Source: Modicisalibacter tunisiensis
Lineage (GTDB): Bacteria; Pseudomonadota; Gammaproteobacteria; Pseudomonadales; Halomonadaceae
NCBI RefSeq assembly: GCF_020148005.1
Contig: NZ_JAGXFD010000001.1
Span: 3,041,322-3,105,321, forward strand
Direction: 5' to 3'
Length of the DNA stretch: 64,000 nt
A program made the translations under genes and the position numbers. The notes under the pieces were generated by a model. That model saw only the letters and a program-made list of their open reading frames with translations, was not told where the DNA came from and searched no databases. Below are positions 9,498-18,190 of this stretch, in pieces. Numbering within the stretch: the first letter of the stretch is position 1; each line of letters starts with the position of its first letter.

Positions 9498-10656
9498 GGT
9501 CGAAACCGCTCAGCGTCATGATGGTCAGGTCGTCGGGGAGCTCTTCCTGGTGGTCGACATCCGTGTCATCCCGGGCCACGTTCAGCCCGGCCCGCAGCCC
9601 CTCGATGTCGTCACTCGCCGCGACGCGCCGCTTGAGCTCGTCGAGCCGGGCGCTGAGTGTCTCGCCGGGCAGGCACTCGAGCACACCGTCCGAACACAGC
9701 CAGAGGCGGAAGTTCGCGGGCAGGTCAAGCCGATAGGTGGGGTAGGCAAGGCCCGGAAACAAGCCCACCGGCATGCCCTCCCCCTCGAGTACCGTGATCC
9801 CGTCATCGTCCTTGAGCAGCGGCATCGGCAGCTGGGCGCCCAGCGAGTAGTGCAGGCAGCGCTCGGTTCGATCCAGCACGCCGACGAACAGCGTCACATG
9901 CTTGCCGATCCCGGTGTCCAGCAGCTCGTGGTTGAGGCGCGCCAGCCAGCTGGCCGGCAGGGCCTCGGGCGACTCGCCGTGCCACTCCTGCAGCCAGCGG
10001 TTGCACAGGTACTTCAACAGCACCGTGACGAAGGCCGACGATGCCCCGTGCCCCGACACATCGGCGAAATAGAAGGCACTGTAGCGCGCATCGAAGCGCA
10101 GAAAATCCAGAAAGTCGCCCGACAGATACAGCGACGGCTCCAGCCAGTAGTCGCAGCGCACGCCGTTGAGCACGAGCGGGGTGGGCGGCAGCATCTTGCG
10201 CTGGACATGGCCGCCCGCCTGCTGATCCAGGCGCAGCATGGCCAGATGCGTCTCGAGATTCTCGTTGAGCTCGACCAGCCGCGCCCGATCCCGGGCATGG
10301 GCCTCGGCTAGCCGCTGGTGCTCCACGGCCCGAGCCACCAGGCGACGCAGCACGTCACCGTGACGCAGCGGCTCGACGAGGTAGTCGACCAGCCCCGAGT
10401 CCACGGCGTGGAGCAGTTCGTCGTCGAGGCGCGACTCGGTCACCACCACCGTGGGATGACGCTTGGCCAGCGCCGTCCATTGCCGGCTGGGTATCGCGCG
10501 GACATGCGCGACAACCAGTTCGACGCTGTCCGGCAGGTCCTCGAGCCGCTCGGCCGCGACCACGGCCAGGTGCCCCTTGCCGAGGGCCGCGGCCAGCGCG
10601 TCCCGGTTATCGCCCGGCAGGTCGAGCAAGCCAATCAAAGTGCGCGGTTTGTCCAT
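9484..10656 (-). CDS. rssB: RssB-like response regulator with PP2C (SpoIIE) phosphatase domain
   Basis: The 390-aa protein has an N-terminal receiver-like fold (about 1-115), a coiled linker and a PP2C/SpoIIE phosphatase domain. Phosphatase motifs are YLSGDFLDF, FYFADVSGHGASSAFVT, WLCSDGVLE and LPDDLTIMTL, which supply the metal-binding aspartates. The YLSGDF...ADVSGHGASSAFVTVLLK layout is that of Pseudomonas-type RssB. The receiver looks degenerate: the phospho-acceptor position reads VVAH rather than an aspartate, and the conserved lysine is replaced (DYLVEPL). It likely dephosphorylates the adjoining STAS protein in a stress-response partner switch; a role in RpoS control is inference. Confidence 0.78.
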   Translation of the reverse strand: MDKPRTLIGLLDLPGDNRDALAAALGKGHLAVVAAERLEDLPDSVELVVAHVRAIPSRQWTALAKRHPTVVVTESRLDDELLHAVDSGLVDYLVEPLRHGDVLRRLVARAVEHQRLAEAHARDRARLVELNENLETHLAMLRLDQQAGGHVQRKMLPPTPLVLNGVRCDYWLEPSLYLSGDFLDFLRFDARYSAFYFADVSGHGASSAFVTVLLKYLCNRWLQEWHGESPEALPASWLARLNHELLDTGIGKHVTLFVGVLDRTERCLHYSLGAQLPMPLLKDDDGITVLEGEGMPVGLFPGLAYPTYRLDLPANFRLWLCSDGVLECLPGETLSARLDELKRRVAASDDIEGLRAGLNVARDDTDVDHQEELPDDLTIMTLSGFDHDKQ

Positions 10657-10667
10657 GGGTCGGACTC

Positions 10668-11408
10668 TTACTCGGCGAAATCACCGGATTCGAAATCGAA
10701 GTCGTCGGTCGCGAACGGATCCTTGCCGGTCTCGCCATCGTTGACCTCGAAGCGTCGCCGCTGCAGGTAGGTGTCACGCAGGAAACTGTAGCGGTCCCCC
10801 TGAATCAGCGCCTCCTCATCCAGCACGCTCGCCCGGTAGTTGATCACGTCGAGCGCACGAATACCGTAGCGGGTGCTGTCCTCCTCGACATAGGTCACAG
10901 GGTCGGTATACCAGTCCACCGGCAGGCCACCGGCATGACGCAGCGTGCGTCCCCCCAGCAGCGGCAGCACCACGTAGGGCCCCTCGCCGATCCCCCATGC
11001 CGCCAAGGTCTGGCCGAAGTCCTCCTCGTGCTCGGTCAGCCCGAAATCGGTCGCCGGATCGAGAAAACCGGCCAGCCCCAGGGTGGTGTTCATCAGGAAA
11101 CGCCCGGAGGCGACCCCGGCATTGGCCCACTTCCACTGCAGCGCGCTGTTGAGGATGGTGCTCACCTCCCCCAAGTTGGAGAAGAAGTTGCCGACCCCCT
11201 TCTGCACCGGCTGCGGCGTGATGAAGTTGTAGCCCTGCGCCGCCGGCTTGATCGCATAGCGATCCAGCACCTGATTGAAGGCGAAGACCTTGCGGTTGAA
11301 CCCTTCCCAGGGGTCCTGCGGGTTGGCGGCGACGTTGCCCTGGCTGGCACACCCGGCCAGCATCAGCCCTGCCGCAACCCCCAGCGCGCCCTTGCCCCAT
11401 TGCGTCAT
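10668..11408 (-). CDS. mlaA: MlaA/VacJ family outer-membrane lipoprotein
   Basis: The 246-aa protein has a lipoprotein signal with lipobox LAGC and the lipidated cysteine at residue 20. The body has DPWEGFNRKVFAFNQVLD, FFSNLGEVSTILNSALQ and GPYVVLPLLGGRTLR, all hallmark segments of MlaA. MlaA forms a ring in the outer membrane and removes mislocalised phospholipids from the outer leaflet, passing them to MlaC. The acidic C-terminal tail (DPFATDDFDFESGDF) is an extension. Its start overlaps the fabH-like stop by four bases, and it is detached from the mlaFEDCB genes, as is usual. Confidence 0.92.
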   Translation of the reverse strand: MTQWGKGALGVAAGLMLAGCASQGNVAANPQDPWEGFNRKVFAFNQVLDRYAIKPAAQGYNFITPQPVQKGVGNFFSNLGEVSTILNSALQWKWANAGVASGRFLMNTTLGLAGFLDPATDFGLTEHEEDFGQTLAAWGIGEGPYVVLPLLGGRTLRHAGGLPVDWYTDPVTYVEEDSTRYGIRALDVINYRASVLDEEALIQGDRYSFLRDTYLQRRRFEVNDGETGKDPFATDDFDFESGDFAE

Positions 11409-12547
11409 TCGTTCACCTTGCGTGCGTTTATCTTACGTAATATCACACTGCCGGCACTGTATCCGGCTCCGAAGGAACACACCACCCCCAACGCGCCATC
11501 CGGCAGGTCGTCGTGATGGCGGTGCAGGGCGATGATCGACCCGGCCGAACTGGTGTTGGCGTATCGGTCGAGGATCACCGGCGCTTCCTCGGTCGACGCC
11601 TCGCGGCCCAGCACGCGGCGGGCGATCAGCGCATTCATGTGCCGATTGGCCTGATGCAGCCACAATCGCGAGAGCGCCTCACCGCCCAGCTCGAGTGACG
11701 CCAGGTGCGAGACGATCAGCTCGGCGACCATCGGACACACCTCCTTGAAGACGCGCTTGCCCTCCTGGACGAACAGCTTGTCCGCCGCCAGCGGGTCGCT
11801 GTCGGTGACCCGGTTGAGAAATCCGGCGTTGTTGCGGATGGCATTGGAATAGCGGGTCATCAGCCGGGTGCCGAGGATGGCGAAGCGCGTCGGCGCCACG
11901 GCGATGCTGTCGGCCTCGACCACCACGGCGGTAGCGGCATCGCCGAAGATGAAGTGGCTATCGCGGTCGCGGAAGTTGAGGTGCGCCGAGCAGATCTCGG
12001 GGTTGACCACCAGCGCGCGCTGCACGCTGCCGCTGCGCACGGCGTTGGCCGCGGCATCGATGGCGAAGGTCGCCGAACTGCAGGCCACGTTCATGTCGTA
12101 GGCATGCCCCCCGGCCCCCAGCGCGGCCTGCAGCTCCACCGCCACGGCGGGATAGGCCCGCTCGAGGTTGGAACAGGCAACGATCACCAGCTCGATGTCC
12201 TCGGCGGCGACACGCGCCCGATCCAGTGCCTCGCGCGCCGCCGCCAGCCCCATCTCGGCTTGGTGAGAAAGGTCATCGTCGCCTCGCTCGGGCAGCTTCG
12301 GCCGCATTCGCGCGGGATCGAGAATGCCCTCGGCATCCATCACGTGGCGGCTGTGAATCCCCGATGCCTTGACGATAAACTCGCTGCTCGAGTGGGCCAG
12401 CGGTTCACGTTCACCGCGGGCGATGGCCTCGGCATGGCGCTCGTTCTCGCCGTCCACCCAGGTGTTGAAGGCCGCCACCAGGGCATCGTTGCCGATGGCC
12501 TGCGACGGCGTGTAGAGCCCGGTACCACTAATCACGGCTTGTATCAT
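11405..12547 (-). CDS. Beta-ketoacyl-ACP synthase III, FabH2-like
   Basis: The 380-aa condensing enzyme has its catalytic Cys at residue 156 ([10 protein letters not shown]), His298 in LHQAN and Asn331 in YANTSSAG. It closely follows the Pseudomonas PA3286-type FabH2 pattern ([31 protein letters not shown]) and differs from ordinary FabH by an N-terminal insert ([16 protein letters not shown]) before the substrate region. FabH2 condenses medium-chain acyl-CoA with malonyl-ACP, moving beta-oxidation products into fatty-acid synthesis. The overlap with the mlaA start suggests co-transcription and a link to membrane lipid supply. Confidence 0.85.
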   Translation of the reverse strand: MIQAVISGTGLYTPSQAIGNDALVAAFNTWVDGENERHAEAIARGEREPLAHSSSEFIVKASGIHSRHVMDAEGILDPARMRPKLPERGDDDLSHQAEMGLAAAREALDRARVAAEDIELVIVACSNLERAYPAVAVELQAALGAGGHAYDMNVACSSATFAIDAAANAVRSGSVQRALVVNPEICSAHLNFRDRDSHFIFGDAATAVVVEADSIAVAPTRFAILGTRLMTRYSNAIRNNAGFLNRVTDSDPLAADKLFVQEGKRVFKEVCPMVAELIVSHLASLELGGEALSRLWLHQANRHMNALIARRVLGREASTEEAPVILDRYANTSSAGSIIALHRHHDDLPDGALGVVCSFGAGYSAGSVILRKINARKVNE

Positions 12548-12592
12548 TGTGGTCTCCTCGCGACGACGCTGCGCCGCCCTGGAAACGCCCGC

Positions 12593-15500
12593 TCAGCCCG
12601 GGCGCTTTCCGGTGATCTCGGCCCAGTGCCGCTCGAGCCGCTTGACGGACACCGGCATGCGCGTGCCCAGTTGCTGGGCAAACAGTGACACGCGCAGCTC
12701 CTCGATCCACCAGCGGAACTCGAGCAGCGCCGGGTCCTCGTGACCGCCCCGCCGTTCGGCCTCGCGGCGTTGGATCAGGCGCGACTCGAAATCCTGAACC
12801 TCCTGCATCAGCATCTGGTCGCGCATGCGCTCCCGGGGCGCCTTTTCCAGGCGGATAGCGGCCGCTTCCATGTATCGGGGGTACTCGGCGATCCACTCCC
12901 CCGCCTCGCGGATGAAACCGGGATGCACCAGCCGCTGCATCTGCGCCTTGAGGTCGTTGTAGACCAGCGCCAGGGACAGGCTGAGATTGCCCTTCATCGC
13001 CTTGGTCACCGCCAGGTGGCCCTCCAGCGCCCGCTGGACGATCGGCAGCAGCGATTCGCCATACGCCACCAGATCGGCCCGGCGCTCCTCGATCCGGGCC
13101 GCCAGTGCCTCGCGGGAGCGCGGCAGCGGATCGACGGCGATTTCGTGCAGAAAGACGGCCTCCACCACGTCGTCGACGAGCTGGCGCTTGCTGCCGATCT
13201 TGGCGAACAGCAGCGCACAGCGCTCGATCCCCGGCAACTGCCGCAGGGCCTTGACCTGGTCCGGCAGGCGCTGCATGGCCAGCCGCTTGACGCCATGGCG
13301 ATGCGCCTCGAGGGCCCTGGCGGGATGATCGAACAGCTCGACGGCCAAGGCCGCGTCCCGGCCTTCTACCAGCGCCGGATAGGCTTCGACCCGGATGCCC
13401 GCCTGGGTGGTCGTGCGCGACTCGGCCAGCGGCGTCTCGGGCAGATCCTCCAGCGTCTCCGCGGTGTCGCCGGCGACATCCAGCGCCCGGGCGCCGGCCG
13501 TCGCCGCCTCGGCGAAGCGCTTCTCGAGGGCCGGCAGGTCCCGACCCTGCCCCAGCACCCGCCCTTCGTGGTCGACCACGCGCAGGTTCATGATCAGGTG
13601 CGGCTCGAGCTGATCGGTCCGCCAGTCGTCGGGAGCCAAGCGCAGGCCGGTCTTGACGCGCAGGAACTCACCGAGCGCCTCGGTCAGCGGGATGTCGTCG
13701 GGCGTCAGCGACTCCAGTGCCGCATCGACCCAGTCGGGAATCGGCACCACCTGGCGGCGCACCGACTTGGGCAGCGACTTGAGCAGCGCGATGCACTTCT
13801 CGCGAAGCAGCCCCGGCACCAGCCATTCCAGCCGATGGCGGGGAAGCTGCGAGAGCATCGCCGCCGGTACGGTCAGCGTCACCCCATCGTCCTCGGCCCC
13901 CGGTGCGAAGTGATAGCCGAGCGGGTAACTGACCCCGCCCAGCGTCAGGGTGTCCGGATACTGCGCGGCATTGACCTCATCGGCTTCCCGCGCCATCAGC
14001 GCGGCCTTGTCGAGCTTGAGCACGTTCGGGTCGTCCCGCTCCGCCTGGCGCCGCCAGTGCTCGAAGCCCTTGCCGTTGACGATGTCCTCCGGCAGCCGCT
14101 GATCGTAGAAATCGAACAGCGTTTCCTCATCGACAAGGATATCACGCTTTCGCGCCCTGTCCTCCAGATCCTCGACCTCGTCGATCAGCGCCCGATTGTG
14201 GGCGAAGAACGCGGCCCCGGTGCGATACTCCCCCTCGACCAGAGCCCGGCGGATGAACAGCTCGCGGGCCTGCGCCGGGGCGATGGGGCCGTAATGCACC
14301 TTGCGCCGGTTGACGATCGGCAGCCCGAACAGCGTGACCTGCTCGAAGGCCACCACCTGGGCGCGCTTCATCTCCCAGTGCGGTTCGCTGTAGTGGCGCT
14401 TGACCAGGTGGCCGGCCAGCGGCTCGATCCACTCCGGCTGGATGCGGGCGACATCGCGGGCGAACAGCCGCGAGGTCTCGACCAGCTCGCCGGCCATCAC
14501 CCACTTGGGCGACTTCCTGGCCAGCCCCGAGCCGGGGTGGATCACGAACTTGCGGTTGCGCGCGCCGAGATACTCGCGATTCTCGACGAGCTGGCCGAGG
14601 TTCGACAGCAGCCCGGCGAGCAGCGCCTGGTGAATCGTCGCATAGGCATGGCGGTGGGCCTCGCGGTCCACCCTGGCCTCGTCGCCCGGCACGCGTGCCG
14701 GCAGCTGGCCGGCGGCCGGCACGCTGATGTCCATGTCACGCAGCAGCTGGCGCAGCTGGCGGAAGGTGTCGTGCCACTCGCGCAGGCGCAGGTAGCTCAG
14801 GTAATTGTCGCGGCACCAGCGGCGCAGCCGGTTGCCGGAAAGCGACTCGCGGGCTGCCTCGAAGCCGTGCCAGAGGTTGAGCCAGGCGATGAAGTCCGAA
14901 TCCGCATCGTTCCACTGCTGGTGCTTCTGATCGGCGGCCTGGCGCTTCTCGGCCGGGCGCTCGCGCGGGTCCTGGATCGCCAGGGCGCTGACCACCACCA
15001 GCACGTCGCGCAGGCACGCCTGCTCGGCGCCGGCCAGCACCATGCGCGCCAGGCGCGGGTCGATCGGCAGGCGAGCCAGACGGGCGCCCAGCCGGCTCAG
15101 GCGATTGTCCGCGTCGACCGCGCCGAGCTCGAAGAGCAGCCGGAAGCCGTCCTTGATGAAGCGCGAGTCCGGCGCGTCGACGAAGGGAAACGCCTCGATG
15201 TCGCCGAGCTTGAGCGACAGCATCGACAGGATCACCGAGGCCAGGTTGGTGCGCTGGATCTCCGGCTCGGTGTACTCGGGACGGCCAAGGTAGTCCTCCT
15301 CGCTGTACAGGCGGATGCACACGCCCTCGGCGATACGCCCGCAGCGCCCCTTGCGCTGGTCGGCGCTGGCCTGGCTGACCGGCTCGACGGGCAGGCGCTG
15401 GACCTTGGCACGGTAGCTGTAGCGGCTGATGCGCACCAGCCCGGGATCGATCACGTAACGGATGCCGGGCACGGTCAACGAGGTTTCGGCCACGTTGGTG

Positions 15501-16606
15501 GCGAGCACGATGCGCCGCCCGGTGTGGGGCTGGAAGACCCGGTTCTGCTCGGCATTGGACAGCCGCGCGTAGAGCGGCAGGATCTCGGTGCCGCGCAGGT
15601 CGGCGCGCCGCAGGGTGTCGGCGGTCTCGCGGATCTCGCGCTCACCGGGCAGGAAGATCAGCACGTCGCGCGGGCCGGAGTACCAGCGCTGCTCGCGCTC
15701 GACGGCCTCGATCTCCTCCACCGCGTGCAGGATGCCCTCCTGCAGGGTGCGGTCCTCCTCGTCGTCTTCCTCGCGCACCAGCGGGCGGTAGCGCACCTCG
15801 ACCGGGTAGGTGCGCCCGGAAACCTGCACCACCGGCGCCGGCGTGCCGTCGTCGCGGGCGAAATGCCGGGCGAAGCGATCGACGTCGATGGTCGCCGAGG
15901 TGATGATGATCTTCAGATCGGGCCGCCGCGCGGTCAGCCGCTTGAGGTAGCCGAGCAGGAAGTCGATGTTGAGGCTGCGCTCGTGCGCCTCGTCGATGAT
16001 GATCGCCTCGTAGCGGGACAGGTCCGGGTCGTGCTGCGTCTCGGCCAGCAGGATGCCGTCGGTCATCAGCTTGACCAGGGTCGACTCGTTGGTCTGGTCG
16101 GTGAAGCGCACCTGGTAGCCGACCTGCTCGCCCAGCGGCACCGCCAGCTCCTCGGCCAGCCGCGAGGCCACCGAGCGCGCCGCCAGCCGCCGCGGCTGGG
16201 TGTGGCCGATCAGCCCGCGCCGCCCCAGCCCCAGCTCCAGGCACAGCTTGGGCAGCTGGGTGGTCTTGCCCGAGCCGGTCTCGCCGGCCACCACCACCAC
16301 CGGATGCTCGCGCAGCGCCGCCAGGATATCCTCGCGCTTCTCCGCCACCGGCAGCGCGGGAGGATAGTCCAGCGTCACCGGCAGCGCGCGACGCCGTTCC
16401 AGCCGCGCCCGGGACTCGGCCAGCCGGGCATCGATCTCGCGCAGGGCGCGGTCGATCGGCTTGCCGTCACGGGCGCGCCGGGTCAGCCCCTCGAGGCGCC
16501 GGCCCAGGCGGTGGGCATCGCTGAGCAGCGCACCGTCCAGCGCGCGCTGGCGGGTGATCAGGGCCTGTTGACGGGAGAGTGCGGGGTCGGAGGTGGTGGT
16601 ACTCAA
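12593..16606 (-). CDS. hrpA: ATP-dependent RNA helicase HrpA
   Basis: This 1,337-aa DEAH-box helicase has the expected size (about 1,300 aa). Walker A GETGSGKT is at residues 108-115 and DEAH at 205-208, with the SAT motif in IITSATID and motif VI in QRKGRCGR. C-terminal HA2 and DUF3418-type domains continue for about 700 residues. HrpA acts on mRNA in collided or stalled ribosome complexes. A TATAAT -10 and a strong stem-loop lie just upstream. A very long open frame on the opposite strand is a high-GC shadow. Confidence 0.96.
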   Translation of the reverse strand: MSTTTSDPALSRQQALITRQRALDGALLSDAHRLGRRLEGLTRRARDGKPIDRALREIDARLAESRARLERRRALPVTLDYPPALPVAEKREDILAALREHPVVVVAGETGSGKTTQLPKLCLELGLGRRGLIGHTQPRRLAARSVASRLAEELAVPLGEQVGYQVRFTDQTNESTLVKLMTDGILLAETQHDPDLSRYEAIIIDEAHERSLNIDFLLGYLKRLTARRPDLKIIITSATIDVDRFARHFARDDGTPAPVVQVSGRTYPVEVRYRPLVREEDDEEDRTLQEGILHAVEEIEAVEREQRWYSGPRDVLIFLPGEREIRETADTLRRADLRGTEILPLYARLSNAEQNRVFQPHTGRRIVLATNVAETSLTVPGIRYVIDPGLVRISRYSYRAKVQRLPVEPVSQASADQRKGRCGRIAEGVCIRLYSEEDYLGRPEYTEPEIQRTNLASVILSMLSLKLGDIEAFPFVDAPDSRFIKDGFRLLFELGAVDADNRLSRLGARLARLPIDPRLARMVLAGAEQACLRDVLVVVSALAIQDPRERPAEKRQAADQKHQQWNDADSDFIAWLNLWHGFEAARESLSGNRLRRWCRDNYLSYLRLREWHDTFRQLRQLLRDMDISVPAAGQLPARVPGDEARVDREAHRHAYATIHQALLAGLLSNLGQLVENREYLGARNRKFVIHPGSGLARKSPKWVMAGELVETSRLFARDVARIQPEWIEPLAGHLVKRHYSEPHWEMKRAQVVAFEQVTLFGLPIVNRRKVHYGPIAPAQARELFIRRALVEGEYRTGAAFFAHNRALIDEVEDLEDRARKRDILVDEETLFDFYDQRLPEDIVNGKGFEHWRRQAERDDPNVLKLDKAALMAREADEVNAAQYPDTLTLGGVSYPLGYHFAPGAEDDGVTLTVPAAMLSQLPRHRLEWLVPGLLREKCIALLKSLPKSVRRQVVPIPDWVDAALESLTPDDIPLTEALGEFLRVKTGLRLAPDDWRTDQLEPHLIMNLRVVDHEGRVLGQGRDLPALEKRFAEAATAGARALDVAGDTAETLEDLPETPLAESRTTTQAGIRVEAYPALVEGRDAALAVELFDHPARALEAHRHGVKRLAMQRLPDQVKALRQLPGIERCALLFAKIGSKRQLVDDVVEAVFLHEIAVDPLPRSREALAARIEERRADLVAYGESLLPIVQRALEGHLAVTKAMKGNLSLSLALVYNDLKAQMQRLVHPGFIREAGEWIAEYPRYMEAAAIRLEKAPRERMRDQMLMQEVQDFESRLIQRREAERRGGHEDPALLEFRWWIEELRVSLFAQQLGTRMPVSVKRLERHWAEITGKRPG

Positions 16607-16636
16607 GGCAACCTCATCGAGTGGATCACGACGCGA

Positions 16637-16662
16637 CTTGCCCCGAGAAACCTCGGGGCAAG
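16637..16662 (-). other. Stem-loop in the hrpA leader
   Basis: CTTGCCCCGAG and CTCGGGGCAAG form a perfect 11-bp stem with a 4-nt loop. It is 31 bp upstream of hrpA and about 6 bp below the -10 element, so it would lie at or near the 5' end of the hrpA mRNA. There is no U-run after it. It could also stop transcripts from the upstream MBL-rhodanese gene. Confidence 0.55.
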
Positions 16663-16668
16663 CCAGTC

Positions 16669-16698
16669 ATTATATCCCTCACGGTCGGGGATGTCCGG
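16669..16698 (-). promoter_or_regulatory. Predicted sigma-70 promoter of hrpA
   Basis: The minus strand has a perfect TATAAT at 16669-16674. At a 17-bp spacing the -35 is CGGACA (16692-16697), four of six matches. It lies between the MBL-rhodanese stop and the hrpA start. Confidence 0.55.
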
Positions 16699-16700
16699 GG

Positions 16701-18062
16701 TCAATCGACAATCCGGCACCCCACCGCCTGGCAGGCCGCCATGGAGCCCAGGCAGTTTTCCACCCGTGTGAAGCCGTGACGCGTCAGCAGGGAGGCGGCG
16801 ACCGCCGCCCGCTTGCCGCTGCCGCAGAAGGTCACGATCGGCACGTCTCGCGGCAGTTCCTCCAGGCGATCGGCCAAGTGGCCGAGATAGATATGCGTGG
16901 CATCGGGCAGGTGGCCGGCCTGGTACTCGTCGATGGCCCGAACGTCGAGCAGCAGGAAATCATCCCCCTGCGCATAACGCTGCTTCAGCGTCGCCGCCGA
17001 GACGGTCGGCACCACCCCGTAGTCGGCGCCACTCGCCTCCCAGGCCGTCATGCCTGGGGTCAGATAGGCTTCCACCCGGTCATAGCCCAGCCGATACAGT
17101 TCACGCAACGCCCGGTCCAGGTCGGCGTCATCGTCCAGGACCAGGCCCAGCGGCGTCTCGTAGGAAACCAGCCAGCCGATGTAGCCCGGGGCGACCGCCG
17201 TGGGCATGGACAGGCTTCCCGGAATATGCGCCCCGCAGAATGCCTCGGGCGTACGCAGGTCGAGCACCGTCAGGCCCTCGTCACGGCGCTCGCCGAAGGG
17301 ACCGGGGGGCAAGGCAGCCGGGCGCGGTAGCGCATCCGGCTCGACGCCCCGGTCATTGAGCGTCTCCATGCGCCGAAAGTACGGCGGCTGGTAATGGTGT
17401 TCCCCGCTCTTGGCGCGAATGAACGCCTCCCGCTCGAGCTGCAGCCGGGGATTGAAGCGTCGCTCGTAGCCCAGGGTGGAGAACTCGCGATCGGCCATGC
17501 CGCCGCCACACACCGACCCCGCACCATGGGCAGGATAGAGCTGAACCCCGTCGCCCAGCGGCAGCAGCTTGCCGAACAGGCTGTCGTAGAGCTTTTCCGC
17601 CATCTCCTCACGGCGATCCGGGTAGAAGTCGGTGCGCCCCACATCGCCGATGAACAGCGTGTCCCCCGTAAAGACCGCCACGGGTGCCTCGCTGAAATTC
17701 CTGTCGGCCAGGGTCAGGGAGATACTGTCGAAGGTGTGCCCCGGGGTCTCCAGTACCGTGAGTCGGGCCTTGCCGATATCGAACGACTCCCCCTCCTCGA
17801 CCGGCCGCGCATGATCCACCTGACCGCCCCGGCCGTGAAAGACCTCGGCCCCGGTCACGGCAGCGAGGCTGCGCGACCCCACGACATAATCCTCGTTGCG
17901 GTGGGTCTCGAAGACATGCGTGATATTGGCGCCCTCCCGCCGGGCCACCTGGAGATAAACATCGACATCCCGACGGGGATCGATCACCGCGGCCGCATTG
18001 CCATCGATCACCATGTAGGACAGATGAGCCACACCGTCTGACTTGATCGTCTCGATACGCAT
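16701..18062 (-). CDS. MBL-fold hydrolase with two rhodanese domains (persulfide dioxygenase-like)
   Basis: The 453-aa protein has an N-terminal metallo-beta-lactamase fold (about 1-240) and two rhodanese modules. The classical HxHxDH motif is altered to H54-R-N56-E-D58-Y59. The ligands used by mononuclear-iron persulfide dioxygenases are kept: H54, H109 (ETPGHT) and D134 (FTGDT). H179 (YPAHG) is also present. The first rhodanese domain has no active-site cysteine (GLVLDDDADLDRA); the second has Cys413 in FCGSGKR. A role in sulfane-sulfur or persulfide detoxification is inferred. AAGGAGTGA precedes the start. Confidence 0.8.
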   Translation of the reverse strand: MRIETIKSDGVAHLSYMVIDGNAAAVIDPRRDVDVYLQVARREGANITHVFETHRNEDYVVGSRSLAAVTGAEVFHGRGGQVDHARPVEEGESFDIGKARLTVLETPGHTFDSISLTLADRNFSEAPVAVFTGDTLFIGDVGRTDFYPDRREEMAEKLYDSLFGKLLPLGDGVQLYPAHGAGSVCGGGMADREFSTLGYERRFNPRLQLEREAFIRAKSGEHHYQPPYFRRMETLNDRGVEPDALPRPAALPPGPFGERRDEGLTVLDLRTPEAFCGAHIPGSLSMPTAVAPGYIGWLVSYETPLGLVLDDDADLDRALRELYRLGYDRVEAYLTPGMTAWEASGADYGVVPTVSAATLKQRYAQGDDFLLLDVRAIDEYQAGHLPDATHIYLGHLADRLEELPRDVPIVTFCGSGKRAAVAASLLTRHGFTRVENCLGSMAACQAVGCRIVD

Positions 18063-18190
18063 CGGTCACTCCTTGACTCGTCGCCGGGGGCGGATATCAC
18101 CCCCGCTCTGACGACTCTGGTGGTGCCGAGGCGTCGTTTCAACACCGGCGTGCCATTCGTTTCGCGCCGACGGGCGGGCCGGCCCGGCAC

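Noticed and set aside
12740-16771. Very long plus-strand open frame opposite hrpA
   Set aside because: It mirrors hrpA almost exactly, has no family motif or ribosome binding site, and is a common artefact in GC-rich coding sequence.
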